64,000 nucleotides of DNA from Massilia sp. H6 (GTDB taxonomy: Bacteria; Pseudomonadota; Gammaproteobacteria; Burkholderiales; Burkholderiaceae_D). The position numbers and the translations under genes are program-made. The DNA lies in contig NZ_CP103371.1 in assembly GCF_024802625.1 (NCBI RefSeq), positions 2,170,001 through 2,234,000 of the forward strand. The letters are read 5' to 3'. Every line of letters starts with the position of its first letter. Position 1 is the first letter of the stretch. Shown in pieces: positions 26,970-33,897 of the stretch. The notes beneath the pieces are model-generated. The model was not told the origin of the DNA. It worked only from the letters and a program-made list of their open reading frames with translations, and searched no databases.

Positions 26970-26995
26970 CGAATATCGTCATCTTACGATATTCG
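26970..26995 (-). promoter_or_regulatory. Palindromic operator upstream of arsR-type gene and nemA
   Basis: Perfect inverted repeat CGAATATCGT-CATCTT-ACGATATTCG (10-bp arms, 6-nt spacer) 32 bp upstream of the regulator start codon. A -10-like TAAGAT on the minus strand lies in the spacer, as expected of a repressor site. Predicted target of the adjacent ArsR-type protein. Confidence 0.7.
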
Positions 26996-27051
26996 CGAGT
27001 TCTTTGCTGGCGGGCCGTGTTTTACAAGCAGGGTAGTGCCGTGCCCGGTGG

Positions 27052-27057
27052 TATACT
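27052..27057 (+). promoter_or_regulatory. Extended -10 promoter of sugE
   Basis: TGG-TATACT, an extended -10 (5 of 6 matches), 47 bp upstream of the sugE ATG; no convincing -35. The leader can form a GCGCCC/GGGCGC hairpin (27060-27081). I see no guanidine-riboswitch motif. Confidence 0.45.
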
Positions 27058-27103
27058 CGGCGCCCTCTCGATATTGGGCGCACACGCCGCGAAAGGGTAA
27101 CGC

Positions 27104-27424
27104 ATGAGCTGGTTTTATCTATTCCTTGCCGGGCTGCTGGAAATTGCCTGGGCCGTCGGCCTGAAATACACCGAAGGCTTCACCAGGCTGATGCCCTCGC
27201 TCTGGACCTTGCTGGCGATGCTGGGCAGTATTGGCTTGCTGGGCCTGGCACTGCGCCAGTTGCCGCTTGGCACGGCCTACGCGGTCTGGACCGGCATCGG
27301 CACCGTCGGCACCGCCATCGCCGGCATGGTGATGCTGGGCGAGCCGGCCGGCGCCATGCGCCTCGGGGCGATCGCCCTGATCGTCACCGGCATCGTCGCG
27401 CTCAAGTTCCTGTCGCCGGGCTGA
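27104..27424 (+). CDS. sugE: SMR family exporter SugE/Gdx
   Basis: A 106-residue four-helix small multidrug resistance transporter working as a dimer in the inner membrane. The Glu of [17 protein letters not shown] (about residue 13) is the essential proton/substrate site, and [14 protein letters not shown] is the hallmark of the Gdx (guanidinium exporter) branch rather than EmrE. It should exchange guanidinium or small quaternary ammonium ions for protons. It lies 165 bp from the ArsR-type operon and is transcribed away from it. AAGGG precedes the ATG by 6 nt. Confidence 0.95.
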   Translation: MSWFYLFLAGLLEIAWAVGLKYTEGFTRLMPSLWTLLAMLGSIGLLGLALRQLPLGTAYAVWTGIGTVGTAIAGMVMLGEPAGAMRLGAIALIVTGIVALKFLSPG

Positions 27425-27443
27425 ACGCACGCACGCGCTGCGC

Positions 27444-28418
27444 TCATTCGCGCCCGAACGACGGGTTCGGGCGTGTCAGGTAATACCACTCGGAATTGGC
27501 ATTCGCCTTCGCATCGGGGAACAGGATACGCCCGCTAAATTGCGCGGTGACCGGCGTGCCATCGGCGCGCACCCCGATCTGGTCGCCTTCGTGCACCGGG
27601 TCGAAGCTGGCCCAGTTGCGGGTGAAGCGGTCGTCTGCGTCGAACTTGTCGTGCACCACCACCATCGACAGCGCTTCCATTTCCTCGAACGGCACCGGCT
27701 CCGGGTCTGGCGCCCCGGTCAAGCCCAGGTGCGCGAGCGTATTCACGATGGCGCGGTAGGCGACTTCGGGCGCGGCCGCTTCGTCGTGCTGTCCGCATTC
27801 GAGCGTCAGCGCGTAACCGCCGGTAGTGCGCATGTATTCGGTGGTGCCGACACCGTAGCGCAGCACGGTTTCCAGTTCGGCCGCGTCGCCACGGCTGCGG
27901 CGCTTGACCCCGTCGCCGTAAGCGGCCAGCCAGCCATCGACGAAACGCTTCACGCCCAGGCGGCGCGCCCATGCGCGTTCTTTTTCGGCATGCTGGAACG
28001 GCTGCAGCGCGCCGTCGTTGTTGAGCGGACCGACCATCACGAAGGGCAGGCCACCGCTGGCATTGAACGAATGCAGGTCGAGCAGCACGTCGTGCCGGGC
28101 CAGCAGGGGACAGAGCCAGTTGGCGATATGGTCTTCGAAATCCTGCGGCGCGTCCTTGGGGAACAGGTTGCGGTTCAGGTTGCGGTCGCCGTTGCGGGTG
28201 TTCTGCTGGTAGGCCTTGGGGTTCACCACCGGCACGAAGGTGACGCTGCCGGCGGTGATCGCCAGGCGCCCGCTGTCGATCTCTTCCATGACGCGCCCGA
28301 TCGCCACCGTGCCGCATTTTTCGTTGCCATGGGTCGCGCCCATGATGATCACGCGCGGGCCGGGCTGTGGGGCGGTGTAGTTGACGGATTTGAACTGGAA
28401 GGTGCTGGAAGAAGTCAT
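27444..28418 (-). CDS. Succinylglutamate desuccinylase/aspartoacylase family protein
   Basis: A 324-residue zinc carboxypeptidase-fold (M14-like) hydrolase. Zinc ligands are visible in GATHGNEKCG (H and E, about 28-31) and LLDLHSFNASGG (H about 115); NRDRNLNRN-type residues in TRNGDRNLNRNLFP bind substrate carboxylate. The family removes acyl groups from N-acyl amino acids; the substrate here is not resolved. Start ATG 28418 is chosen because the conserved fold starts soon after it; upstream ATG codons in frame lack ribosome sites. It converges on sugE. Confidence 0.87.
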   Translation of the reverse strand: MTSSSTFQFKSVNYTAPQPGPRVIIMGATHGNEKCGTVAIGRVMEEIDSGRLAITAGSVTFVPVVNPKAYQQNTRNGDRNLNRNLFPKDAPQDFEDHIANWLCPLLARHDVLLDLHSFNASGGLPFVMVGPLNNDGALQPFQHAEKERAWARRLGVKRFVDGWLAAYGDGVKRRSRGDAAELETVLRYGVGTTEYMRTTGGYALTLECGQHDEAAAPEVAYRAIVNTLAHLGLTGAPDPEPVPFEEMEALSMVVVHDKFDADDRFTRNWASFDPVHEGDQIGVRADGTPVTAQFSGRILFPDAKANANSEWYYLTRPNPSFGRE

Positions 28419-28528
28419 TGCGGTGGCGTGCCAAGAGAAGTCGGGTGCCGTCATTTTAGCGGACAAAGCTGGCATGCAGCGGAGGGGCATGGCATGATCG
28501 GCCACCTTTTTTCGTCTCGTACTCTCGC

Positions 28529-29635
28529 ATGCCGCAGCTACCCGCCACCGCCCGTATCCATGGTCTCGACAGCTTGCGCGCGCTTGCGGTCACGCTGGTG
28601 GTGCTGCACCACTACGGTTTGTTCGTGAGCGGCACGCCGACCTTTGGCTGGATCGGCGAGATCGGCTGGGTCGGCGTCGACCTGTTCTTCGCGCTCTCGG
28701 GCTACCTGATCGGCAATCAGATTTTCGCGGCGATGAAGCGCCCGGGCGGCTTTTCGCTGCGCCACTTCTACGCACGGCGCCTGCTGCGCACGCTGCCCAA
28801 CTACTGGGTGGTGCTGGCGCTGTATTTCCTGTGGCCGGCCTTTCGCGGTGCGGCGCCGCTGCTGCCGCTGTGGGAATACCTGGCCTTCGTCCAGAACATC
28901 GCGCTCGAGCCGGGCAGTGCGTTTTCGCACAGCTGGTCGCTGGCGATCGAGGAGCAGTTCTACCTGCTGTTGCCGGCCCTGGCGCTGCTGGGAGCGGCGT
29001 GCAAGGGCTCGATCCGGCTGGCCTGGGTGGCCATTGCGCTGATCTTCATCGCCGGAATGCTGATCCGCAGCGAGTTGTGGCAGCAGATGGCCGGTCAAGA
29101 GCATAAGCTTTACTTCTATTTCAAGTACATTTATTACTCAAGCTTATGCCGCGTCGACGAGCTGCTGGCCGGGGTGGCACTGGCGCTGCTGCGCAACCAC
29201 CATCCGGGTGCGTGGGACAGGCTCACGCGCCATGGCAACCTGGCGGCGCTGGCCGGGCTGCTGGTATGCGCGCTGAGCTTCTGGCTATTTCTGTACGACC
29301 GGTACGGCCAGCTCGCCACCGTGGTGGGCTTCCCGCTGCTCGCACTTGGTTTTTCACTGCTGATCGTTGCCAGCGTGGCGCCCGGCTCGCTGCTGCGCAG
29401 CCTGCGCGTGCCGGGCGCGGGGCCGCTGGCGCTATGGTCGTATGCGATCTACCTGCTGCACAAGCAGGTGAGCGTGCTGGGGGCGCAAGCAATGGCGGCA
29501 CGGGGCTTCGGCGCGGAGCATCCGGCGACCATCGTGGCGATGATGGGGTTGTCGGTGCTGACCGGGTGGCTGCTCTACAAGCTGGTGGAAACGCCGTTCA
29601 TGTGGCTGCGCGAGCGCTATGTGCCGTCGAACTAG
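28529..29635 (+). CDS. Membrane acyltransferase, OafA/YrhL-like
   Basis: A 368-residue integral membrane acyltransferase of the acyltransferase-3 family with about 10 transmembrane helices. It starts with the typical IHGLDSLRALAVTLVVLHHYG, whose RALA and following His are the conserved active-site region, and has FFALSGYLI next. Such enzymes O-acetylate surface polysaccharides, antibiotics or lipids from cytoplasmic acetyl-CoA. No SGNH domain is fused. No neighbouring polysaccharide genes indicate the acceptor. Its stop codon overlaps that of the convergent gene by 4 nt. Confidence 0.92.
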   Translation: MPQLPATARIHGLDSLRALAVTLVVLHHYGLFVSGTPTFGWIGEIGWVGVDLFFALSGYLIGNQIFAAMKRPGGFSLRHFYARRLLRTLPNYWVVLALYFLWPAFRGAAPLLPLWEYLAFVQNIALEPGSAFSHSWSLAIEEQFYLLLPALALLGAACKGSIRLAWVAIALIFIAGMLIRSELWQQMAGQEHKLYFYFKYIYYSSLCRVDELLAGVALALLRNHHPGAWDRLTRHGNLAALAGLLVCALSFWLFLYDRYGQLATVVGFPLLALGFSLLIVASVAPGSLLRSLRVPGAGPLALWSYAIYLLHKQVSVLGAQAMAARGFGAEHPATIVAMMGLSVLTGWLLYKLVETPFMWLRERYVPSN

Positions 29636-30105
29636 TCGTGCGCCTCGATCACGCCGAATGCCGCCGGCGCATCGGCCAGGAACGCCAGTACCGCGCTGGC
29701 CTGCACCTGCGGCTCGTACATCGAGGCGTCGAGTATCGCGCGCCGCAGGCCCGGAACGGTTTCCACCGTATGCGCACTGCGGTACGCCACTACCAGCAAC
29801 TGCGCCAGGTCGAGCGGCGCGCCGTGCCCGCGGCGCAGCCGCTGCTCGATGACCGCCAGCAGCGCGCGCTGCATGCGCGGAGTCGGATTGACGATCTCTC
29901 CGAACACCAGCGGCGTATTGGCAATGGCCTCGCACAGCGTCGTTTCGATAGCATCGGGCTTGAGGTCCGAGGCGATATCGAAATACGCCTTGTTCCACCG
30001 GGTGCGCGCGTAGGCGTGGCCGGGAGGGAAGGAATCGACCGTTTCCAGGCCAAGCGCGCGGCTGGCGCGCGCGAGCAACTCAGACACGGTGTCGATCAAG
30101 GGCAT
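29632..30105 (-). CDS. Hypothetical protein of unknown function
   Basis: A 157-residue soluble alpha-rich protein that I do not recognise. It has an amphipathic N-terminus (MPLIDTVSELLARASRALGL), a WNKAYFDIASDLKPDAIET segment, and no Cys pairs, transmembrane helix or signal peptide. The codon composition matches its neighbours, and its stop overlaps that of the convergent acyltransferase. No ribosome site is clear before ATG 30105, so the start could be further in. Without relatives to compare, expression is not certain. Confidence 0.65.
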   Translation of the reverse strand: MPLIDTVSELLARASRALGLETVDSFPPGHAYARTRWNKAYFDIASDLKPDAIETTLCEAIANTPLVFGEIVNPTPRMQRALLAVIEQRLRRGHGAPLDLAQLLVVAYRSAHTVETVPGLRRAILDASMYEPQVQASAVLAFLADAPAAFGVIEAHD

Positions 30106-30187
30106 GGTGGGGAGCGGTGCGAGTACGTCATGCCGGCAGTGTAGCGCAAGCGGCAGGCGGCGTGCTGGCAGCCTGATCGAAAGCTCG

Positions 30188-31057
30188 CTACCGAAAGCGC
30201 CCGGCGCGCAAGTCGTCGAAGGCCTGTTGCAGCTGCTCGGTGGTGTTCATCACGAACGGGCCGTGCTGGGCGATCGGTTCGTTCAGCGGACGGCCGGCCA
30301 GCAAAATCAGGCGGGTCGGCGCGCTTGCCTCGATGCGCACACCGTCGGCGCCGGGCGCATTGTCGAGGATTGCCATGCGTCCCGGTTCCACCTCCTTGCC
30401 GTCCACCTGCGCTTGACCGCGGTACACGTAGAAAAACGCGTTATGGCCCTGCGGGATCGGCTGCTCGACGCTGACGCCAGCTGGAATCTCCAGGTCGAGA
30501 TACAGCGGCTGGGTCGATTCGCGCTGCACCGCGCCGGCCACGCCATGGGTCGCGCCCGCGATCACCTGCACGGTCACGCCGTCGCCCGTGGTAAAGCGCG
30601 GCACGTCCTCGGCCGCGATATCGCGGTACCAGGGCGCCATCATCTTGTCCCTGGCCGGCAGGTTGAGCCAGAGCTGGAAGCCTTCCATCAGGCCCTGGTC
30701 CTGCTCGGGCATCTCGGAATGCATCACGCCGCGACCGGCCGTCATCCACTGCACCCCGCCGTTGGTGACCACGCCTTCGTTGCCGGCGCTGTCGCGGTGG
30801 CGCATGCTGCCATTGAGCATGTAGGTAACGGTCTCGAAGCCGCGGTGCGGATGCTCCGGAAAGCCGGCGAGGTAGTCTTGCGCCTGGTCGCTGCCAAAGG
30901 CATCGAGCATCAGGAAGGGGTCGAGGCGGCGTTGCAGTTGCCCGCTCAGCACGCGGTTGATTTTCACGCCCGCGCCATCGGTCACCATCTGGCCGTTCAC
31001 CACGCGTTCGATGCTGCGCGAGCGTGCGATCGTGGGCGGCTTGAGTTGCTCGGTCAT
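30188..31057 (-). CDS. Pirin family protein (cupin-fold)
   Basis: A 289-residue double-cupin protein. The N-terminal cupin keeps the metal ligands of pirin/YhhW in FPEHPHRGFETVTYM and GRGVMHSEMPE (three His and a Glu). Members bind iron or another metal; some are quercetin 2,3-dioxygenases, others bind partners and act as redox sensors. Start ATG 31057 follows AGGAG by 7 nt. It lies 53 nt after azoR on the same strand, so azoR-pirin is probably one operon under the divergent LysR regulator, an arrangement seen in quinone/xenobiotic stress loci. Confidence 0.93.
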   Translation of the reverse strand: MTEQLKPPTIARSRSIERVVNGQMVTDGAGVKINRVLSGQLQRRLDPFLMLDAFGSDQAQDYLAGFPEHPHRGFETVTYMLNGSMRHRDSAGNEGVVTNGGVQWMTAGRGVMHSEMPEQDQGLMEGFQLWLNLPARDKMMAPWYRDIAAEDVPRFTTGDGVTVQVIAGATHGVAGAVQRESTQPLYLDLEIPAGVSVEQPIPQGHNAFFYVYRGQAQVDGKEVEPGRMAILDNAPGADGVRIEASAPTRLILLAGRPLNEPIAQHGPFVMNTTEQLQQAFDDLRAGRFR

Positions 31058-31110
31058 GCTGTTCTCCTGTCGATGCATATCATTTGCGTGAACTGTCCGC
31101 GCGTCCTGGC

Positions 31111-31707
31111 TCAGGCCAGCGCGGCTGCGACCGCTTCGTTGGCCGCCTGCTGGCCTGCGGCCGCGGCATCAAGGCCCATGTTCAGGCCCGACGAATAGAT
31201 AAAGGTATGGTCGTTCAGGCCCAGGAAGTTCAGCAGCATGCGCAGATGCGGCACCTGCGGGTCTGCCTCAGGTGGATACACTCCGCCGCGGGCGGTCGCC
31301 ACATATACCTTCTTGTCCTTGAGCAGGCCTTCCGCACCGGTGGCGGTATACCGGAAGGTCACGCCGGAGCGGGCGATCGCGTCGAACCAGCCCTTGAGCT
31401 GGGCCGGCATGCCGAAGTTGTACATCGGCGCGCCAATCACGAGGACGTCGGCAGCCTGGACCTGCGCGATCAAAACGTCGTCCAGCGCCACGCGCGCGGC
31501 TTGCTCGGCGCTGCGCTGCTGCGCCGGGGTGAACAGGGCGCCCACGGCGGCGCTGTCCAGCAGCGGGTGCGGCTGGGCGCCAAGATCGCGGCGCACCACG
31601 GTCGCATCTGGATTGGCCGCGAGCAGTTTGTCGACCACCAGGCGGGTCACGCGGGTCGATTCGGAATCCGCGCCGCGAACGCTCGAGGTGATATGGAGGA
31701 TGTTCAT
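31111..31707 (-). CDS. azoR: FMN-dependent NADH:azo/quinone oxidoreductase
   Basis: A 198-residue flavodoxin-fold reductase. It begins [17 protein letters not shown] with the FMN phosphate-binding loop and keeps [16 protein letters not shown], the NFG/W region of AzoR, plus TARGGVY near residue 140. AzoR-type enzymes reduce azo dyes and quinones by two electrons from NADH, limiting redox cycling. It is the first gene of the azoR-pirin operon and is divergent from a LysR-type regulator with half-site repeats in the 103-bp space between them. Confidence 0.95.
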   Translation of the reverse strand: MNILHITSSVRGADSESTRVTRLVVDKLLAANPDATVVRRDLGAQPHPLLDSAAVGALFTPAQQRSAEQAARVALDDVLIAQVQAADVLVIGAPMYNFGMPAQLKGWFDAIARSGVTFRYTATGAEGLLKDKKVYVATARGGVYPPEADPQVPHLRMLLNFLGLNDHTFIYSSGLNMGLDAAAAGQQAANEAVAAALA

Positions 31708-31733
31708 GATGTGTCCTGGTTCAAAAGGTAAGA

Positions 31734-31769
31734 TGGAATCACTGTAGCGGTTCCATAAACAATCTGGAA
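31734..31769. promoter_or_regulatory. Candidate LysR-type operator between azoR and lysR
   Basis: Half-sites TGGAA (31734-31738), TTCCA (31751-31755) and TGGAA (31765-31769) form two overlapping inverted repeats, ATGGAA-N12-TTCCAT and TTCCA-N9-TGGAA. The multi-site layout in a divergent promoter region fits LysR-type binding, but the assignment is by position only. Confidence 0.45.
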
Positions 31770-31810
31770 GCCAGTAGAATGGATAACATTATGCTGCTGG
31801 TGGAACAATC

Positions 31811-32728
31811 ATGGATGTGGAACCGAACGACCTGCTGCTGTTTGCCCGGATCGTGGAGGCGGGCAGCTTCAGCCGCGCCGCCGAGCGCGTGCAGCTGCCC
31901 AAATCGACCGTCTCGCGCCGTCTCGCGCTGCTCGAGCAAAAGCTCGGCGAGCGCCTGCTGCATCGGACCACGCGCAAGCTGATGCTCACCGAGTTCGGCG
32001 CCAGCTTGCTCGAGCACGCGCGCAAGGTGGTAGAAGAAGTCGAAGCGGCCGGCGCACTGGCCCAGCACCGCCAGGCCGCCCCAAGCGGCAAGCTGCGGCT
32101 GTCGGTGCCGGCCGACTTCGCCCACAGCAGCCTGCACGAAGTAGTCGCCCGCTTCATCGCGCGCTATCCGGCCGTATCGCTGGAGATGGACCTGTCGCCG
32201 CGCCGGGTCGACCTGATTGCCGAGAATGTCGATATTGCGATCCGCATGGGCGACTTGCCGGACGACGCCTCGCTCAATGCGCGCCCGATCAAGCTCGAAT
32301 ATTTTGGTCTCTACGCCGCACCTGCCTACCTGGCGCGACGCGGCATGCCGCAGCATCCGGACGACTTGCTGGAGCATGATTTGCTGTGCATGCTGGCGCG
32401 CGGCGGCGGCGCGCCATCCTGGGTGCTCACGCGCGGCAAGCTGCGTTGGGAGCGCCAGCTGGCGGCGCGCCTGACGGCCAATTCGCCCGAGCTGCTGGCG
32501 CGCATCGCCTCGCGCGGCGCCGGGATCGCGGGCAGCGCGCAGACCTTCGCCAGCCCTTACCTGGCCGCCGGCGAACTGGTGCGGGTACTGCCGCAATGGG
32601 ACTTGCCGACCGCCAGCGGCTGGGCGGTCTTCCCGGGGCGGCGCCTGATGCCGGCCAAGACCCGGGCCTTCCTCGACCTGATGGAAGAGGTGTGCCGGGA
32701 GCGCGGCGACGCCCAGGCCCCCGCTTGA
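31811..32728 (+). CDS. LysR family transcriptional regulator
   Basis: A 305-residue activator/repressor. The N-terminal winged HTH contains FARIVEAGSFSRAAERVQL and PKSTVSRRLALLEQKLGERLL (the LysR signature, about 10-55). The C-terminal half is the substrate-binding effector domain (about 90-300). Divergently oriented to azoR-pirin, so it probably regulates that operon and itself. LysR members next to azoR often sense quinones, but the ligand here is unknown. ATG 31811 is the start used; the preceding TGGAACAATC has only weak resemblance to a ribosome site. Confidence 0.93.
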   Translation: MDVEPNDLLLFARIVEAGSFSRAAERVQLPKSTVSRRLALLEQKLGERLLHRTTRKLMLTEFGASLLEHARKVVEEVEAAGALAQHRQAAPSGKLRLSVPADFAHSSLHEVVARFIARYPAVSLEMDLSPRRVDLIAENVDIAIRMGDLPDDASLNARPIKLEYFGLYAAPAYLARRGMPQHPDDLLEHDLLCMLARGGGAPSWVLTRGKLRWERQLAARLTANSPELLARIASRGAGIAGSAQTFASPYLAAGELVRVLPQWDLPTASGWAVFPGRRLMPAKTRAFLDLMEEVCRERGDAQAPA

Positions 32729-32739
32729 TTAGCGGAGCA

Positions 32740-32781
32740 GACTTGGCGGCGCCGACCTGGCGGCGCCGACCTGGCGGCGCC
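32740..32781. repeat. Three tandem 14-bp repeats
   Basis: Three head-to-tail copies of GACCTGGCGGCGCC (the first has ACTTGG instead of ACCTGG) fill the space between the convergent lysR and psd genes. Each copy holds the palindrome GGCGCC. They could fold as part of a terminator for either gene. Confidence 0.7.
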
Positions 32782-32786
32782 GGCGA

Positions 32787-33635
32787 TCAGCCGGGATGGT
32801 TGCCCATCATCTCGCCCAGGCGCACCGAGCGCTCCGGCGCCCAGTCGCGATTGAACGAGATCGCGCCTTTCTTGAACAGCATGACCACGGTAGAGCCGAG
32901 CAGGAAGCGGCCCATCTCTTCGCCCTTCTTGAGTTCGACCTGGCCGGGTTCGTAGTTCCACTCGCAGATGCGGGTCATGCGCGGCGGGTTGACGATGCCA
33001 TGCCAGGTGGTGGCCATGCTGCCGACGATGGTGGCGCCCACCAGGGTCATCACGAAGGGGCCATGCTCGCTTGATTCGAACACGCAGACCACGCGCTCGT
33101 TGCGCGCGAACAGGCCTGGAACGCCGCGCGCGGTGGTCGGGTTCACCGAGAACAGCTTGCCCGGCACATAGATCATGCGGGTCAGGCGACCGTCGCAGGG
33201 CATGTGGATGCGGTGGTAATCCTTCGGGCTGAGATAGAGGTTGGCGAAGTGGCCGTGCTGGAAATGCGCGGCCAGCGTGTCGTCGCCACCGATCAGCTCG
33301 CTCGAGGTGAACTTGTGGCCCTTGGCCTGGAAGATATGGTGGTCGTCGATATCGCCGAACTGGCTGATCGCACCATCGACCGGGCAGACGAAGTCGGCTT
33401 GCGCAAGTGGTCGCGCGTCGCTGCGCAGCGGGCGGGTGAAGAATTCGTTGAAGCTGCTATAGCTCGCGATGTCCGGGTTCGCGGCCTCGTTCATGTTCAC
33501 ACCGTACTTGCCCACGAACCAGCGGATCAGGCGCGTGGTCATCGCGCCCCCCTTGGCACCGGCAACGCGGCCGGCGAAATTGGTCATCGCCGTTTTCGGC
33601 ATCACATACTGGGGCAAGACTTTTAAGCGGGACAC
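32787..33635 (-). CDS. psd: Phosphatidylserine decarboxylase proenzyme
   Basis: A 282-residue membrane-associated proenzyme that makes phosphatidylethanolamine from phosphatidylserine. The self-cleavage motif LGST (about residue 250) gives the small alpha subunit with a pyruvoyl group from Ser; the conserved His of FANLYLSPKDYHRIHMPCDG and the DGAISQFGDI segment fit the type I Psd. The start is GTG 33633-33635 with AGAGG 9 nt upstream. Essential for membrane lipid supply in most proteobacteria. Confidence 0.95.
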   Translation of the reverse strand: MSRLKVLPQYVMPKTAMTNFAGRVAGAKGGAMTTRLIRWFVGKYGVNMNEAANPDIASYSSFNEFFTRPLRSDARPLAQADFVCPVDGAISQFGDIDDHHIFQAKGHKFTSSELIGGDDTLAAHFQHGHFANLYLSPKDYHRIHMPCDGRLTRMIYVPGKLFSVNPTTARGVPGLFARNERVVCVFESSEHGPFVMTLVGATIVGSMATTWHGIVNPPRMTRICEWNYEPGQVELKKGEEMGRFLLGSTVVMLFKKGAISFNRDWAPERSVRLGEMMGNHPG

Positions 33636-33854
33636 TTTGATGGGCCTCTAGGTTTCTATTAGATGGCGAATTATAACGGCCTTCATGGTCTGGATGGCAT
33701 GTTGCCAAGCTCATATTGCGCCAGCAAACGACCGGGTATGCGCTGGCACGGGCCGCTTTCTCAACCCGGGTGCCGCTTAGTGGAAGTCGAAATTACTATG
33801 GCATGGTAAAAATATATCTGGTTCTAGTATCCGAATTGCTCAGTAATAGCATAT

Positions 33855-33879
33855 AGTTATTCGTACAAAACGAATAACT
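33855..33879 (+). promoter_or_regulatory. Perfect palindrome at the TonB-receptor promoter
   Basis: AGTTATTCGT-ACAAA-ACGAATAACT (10-bp arms, 5-nt spacer) ends 18 nt before the receptor ATG, between a possible -10 TATAGT (33852-33857) and the ribosome-binding site. It can serve as an operator or as an mRNA hairpin close to the SD. It does not resemble the 19-bp Fur box. Confidence 0.65.
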
Positions 33880-33897
33880 TGATCTGGAGACTAGAAT

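Noticed and set aside
26996..27103. Guanidine riboswitch upstream of sugE
   Set aside because: Only one hairpin without tandem ACGR loops or the ykkC core is visible. A systematic covariance-model scan would settle it.
27451..27473. Hairpin CGCCCGAAC-GACGG-GTTCGGGCG as a terminator
   Set aside because: A perfect 9-bp stem, but it lies within the 3' end of the aspartoacylase-like gene and has no following T-run; codon use explains it.
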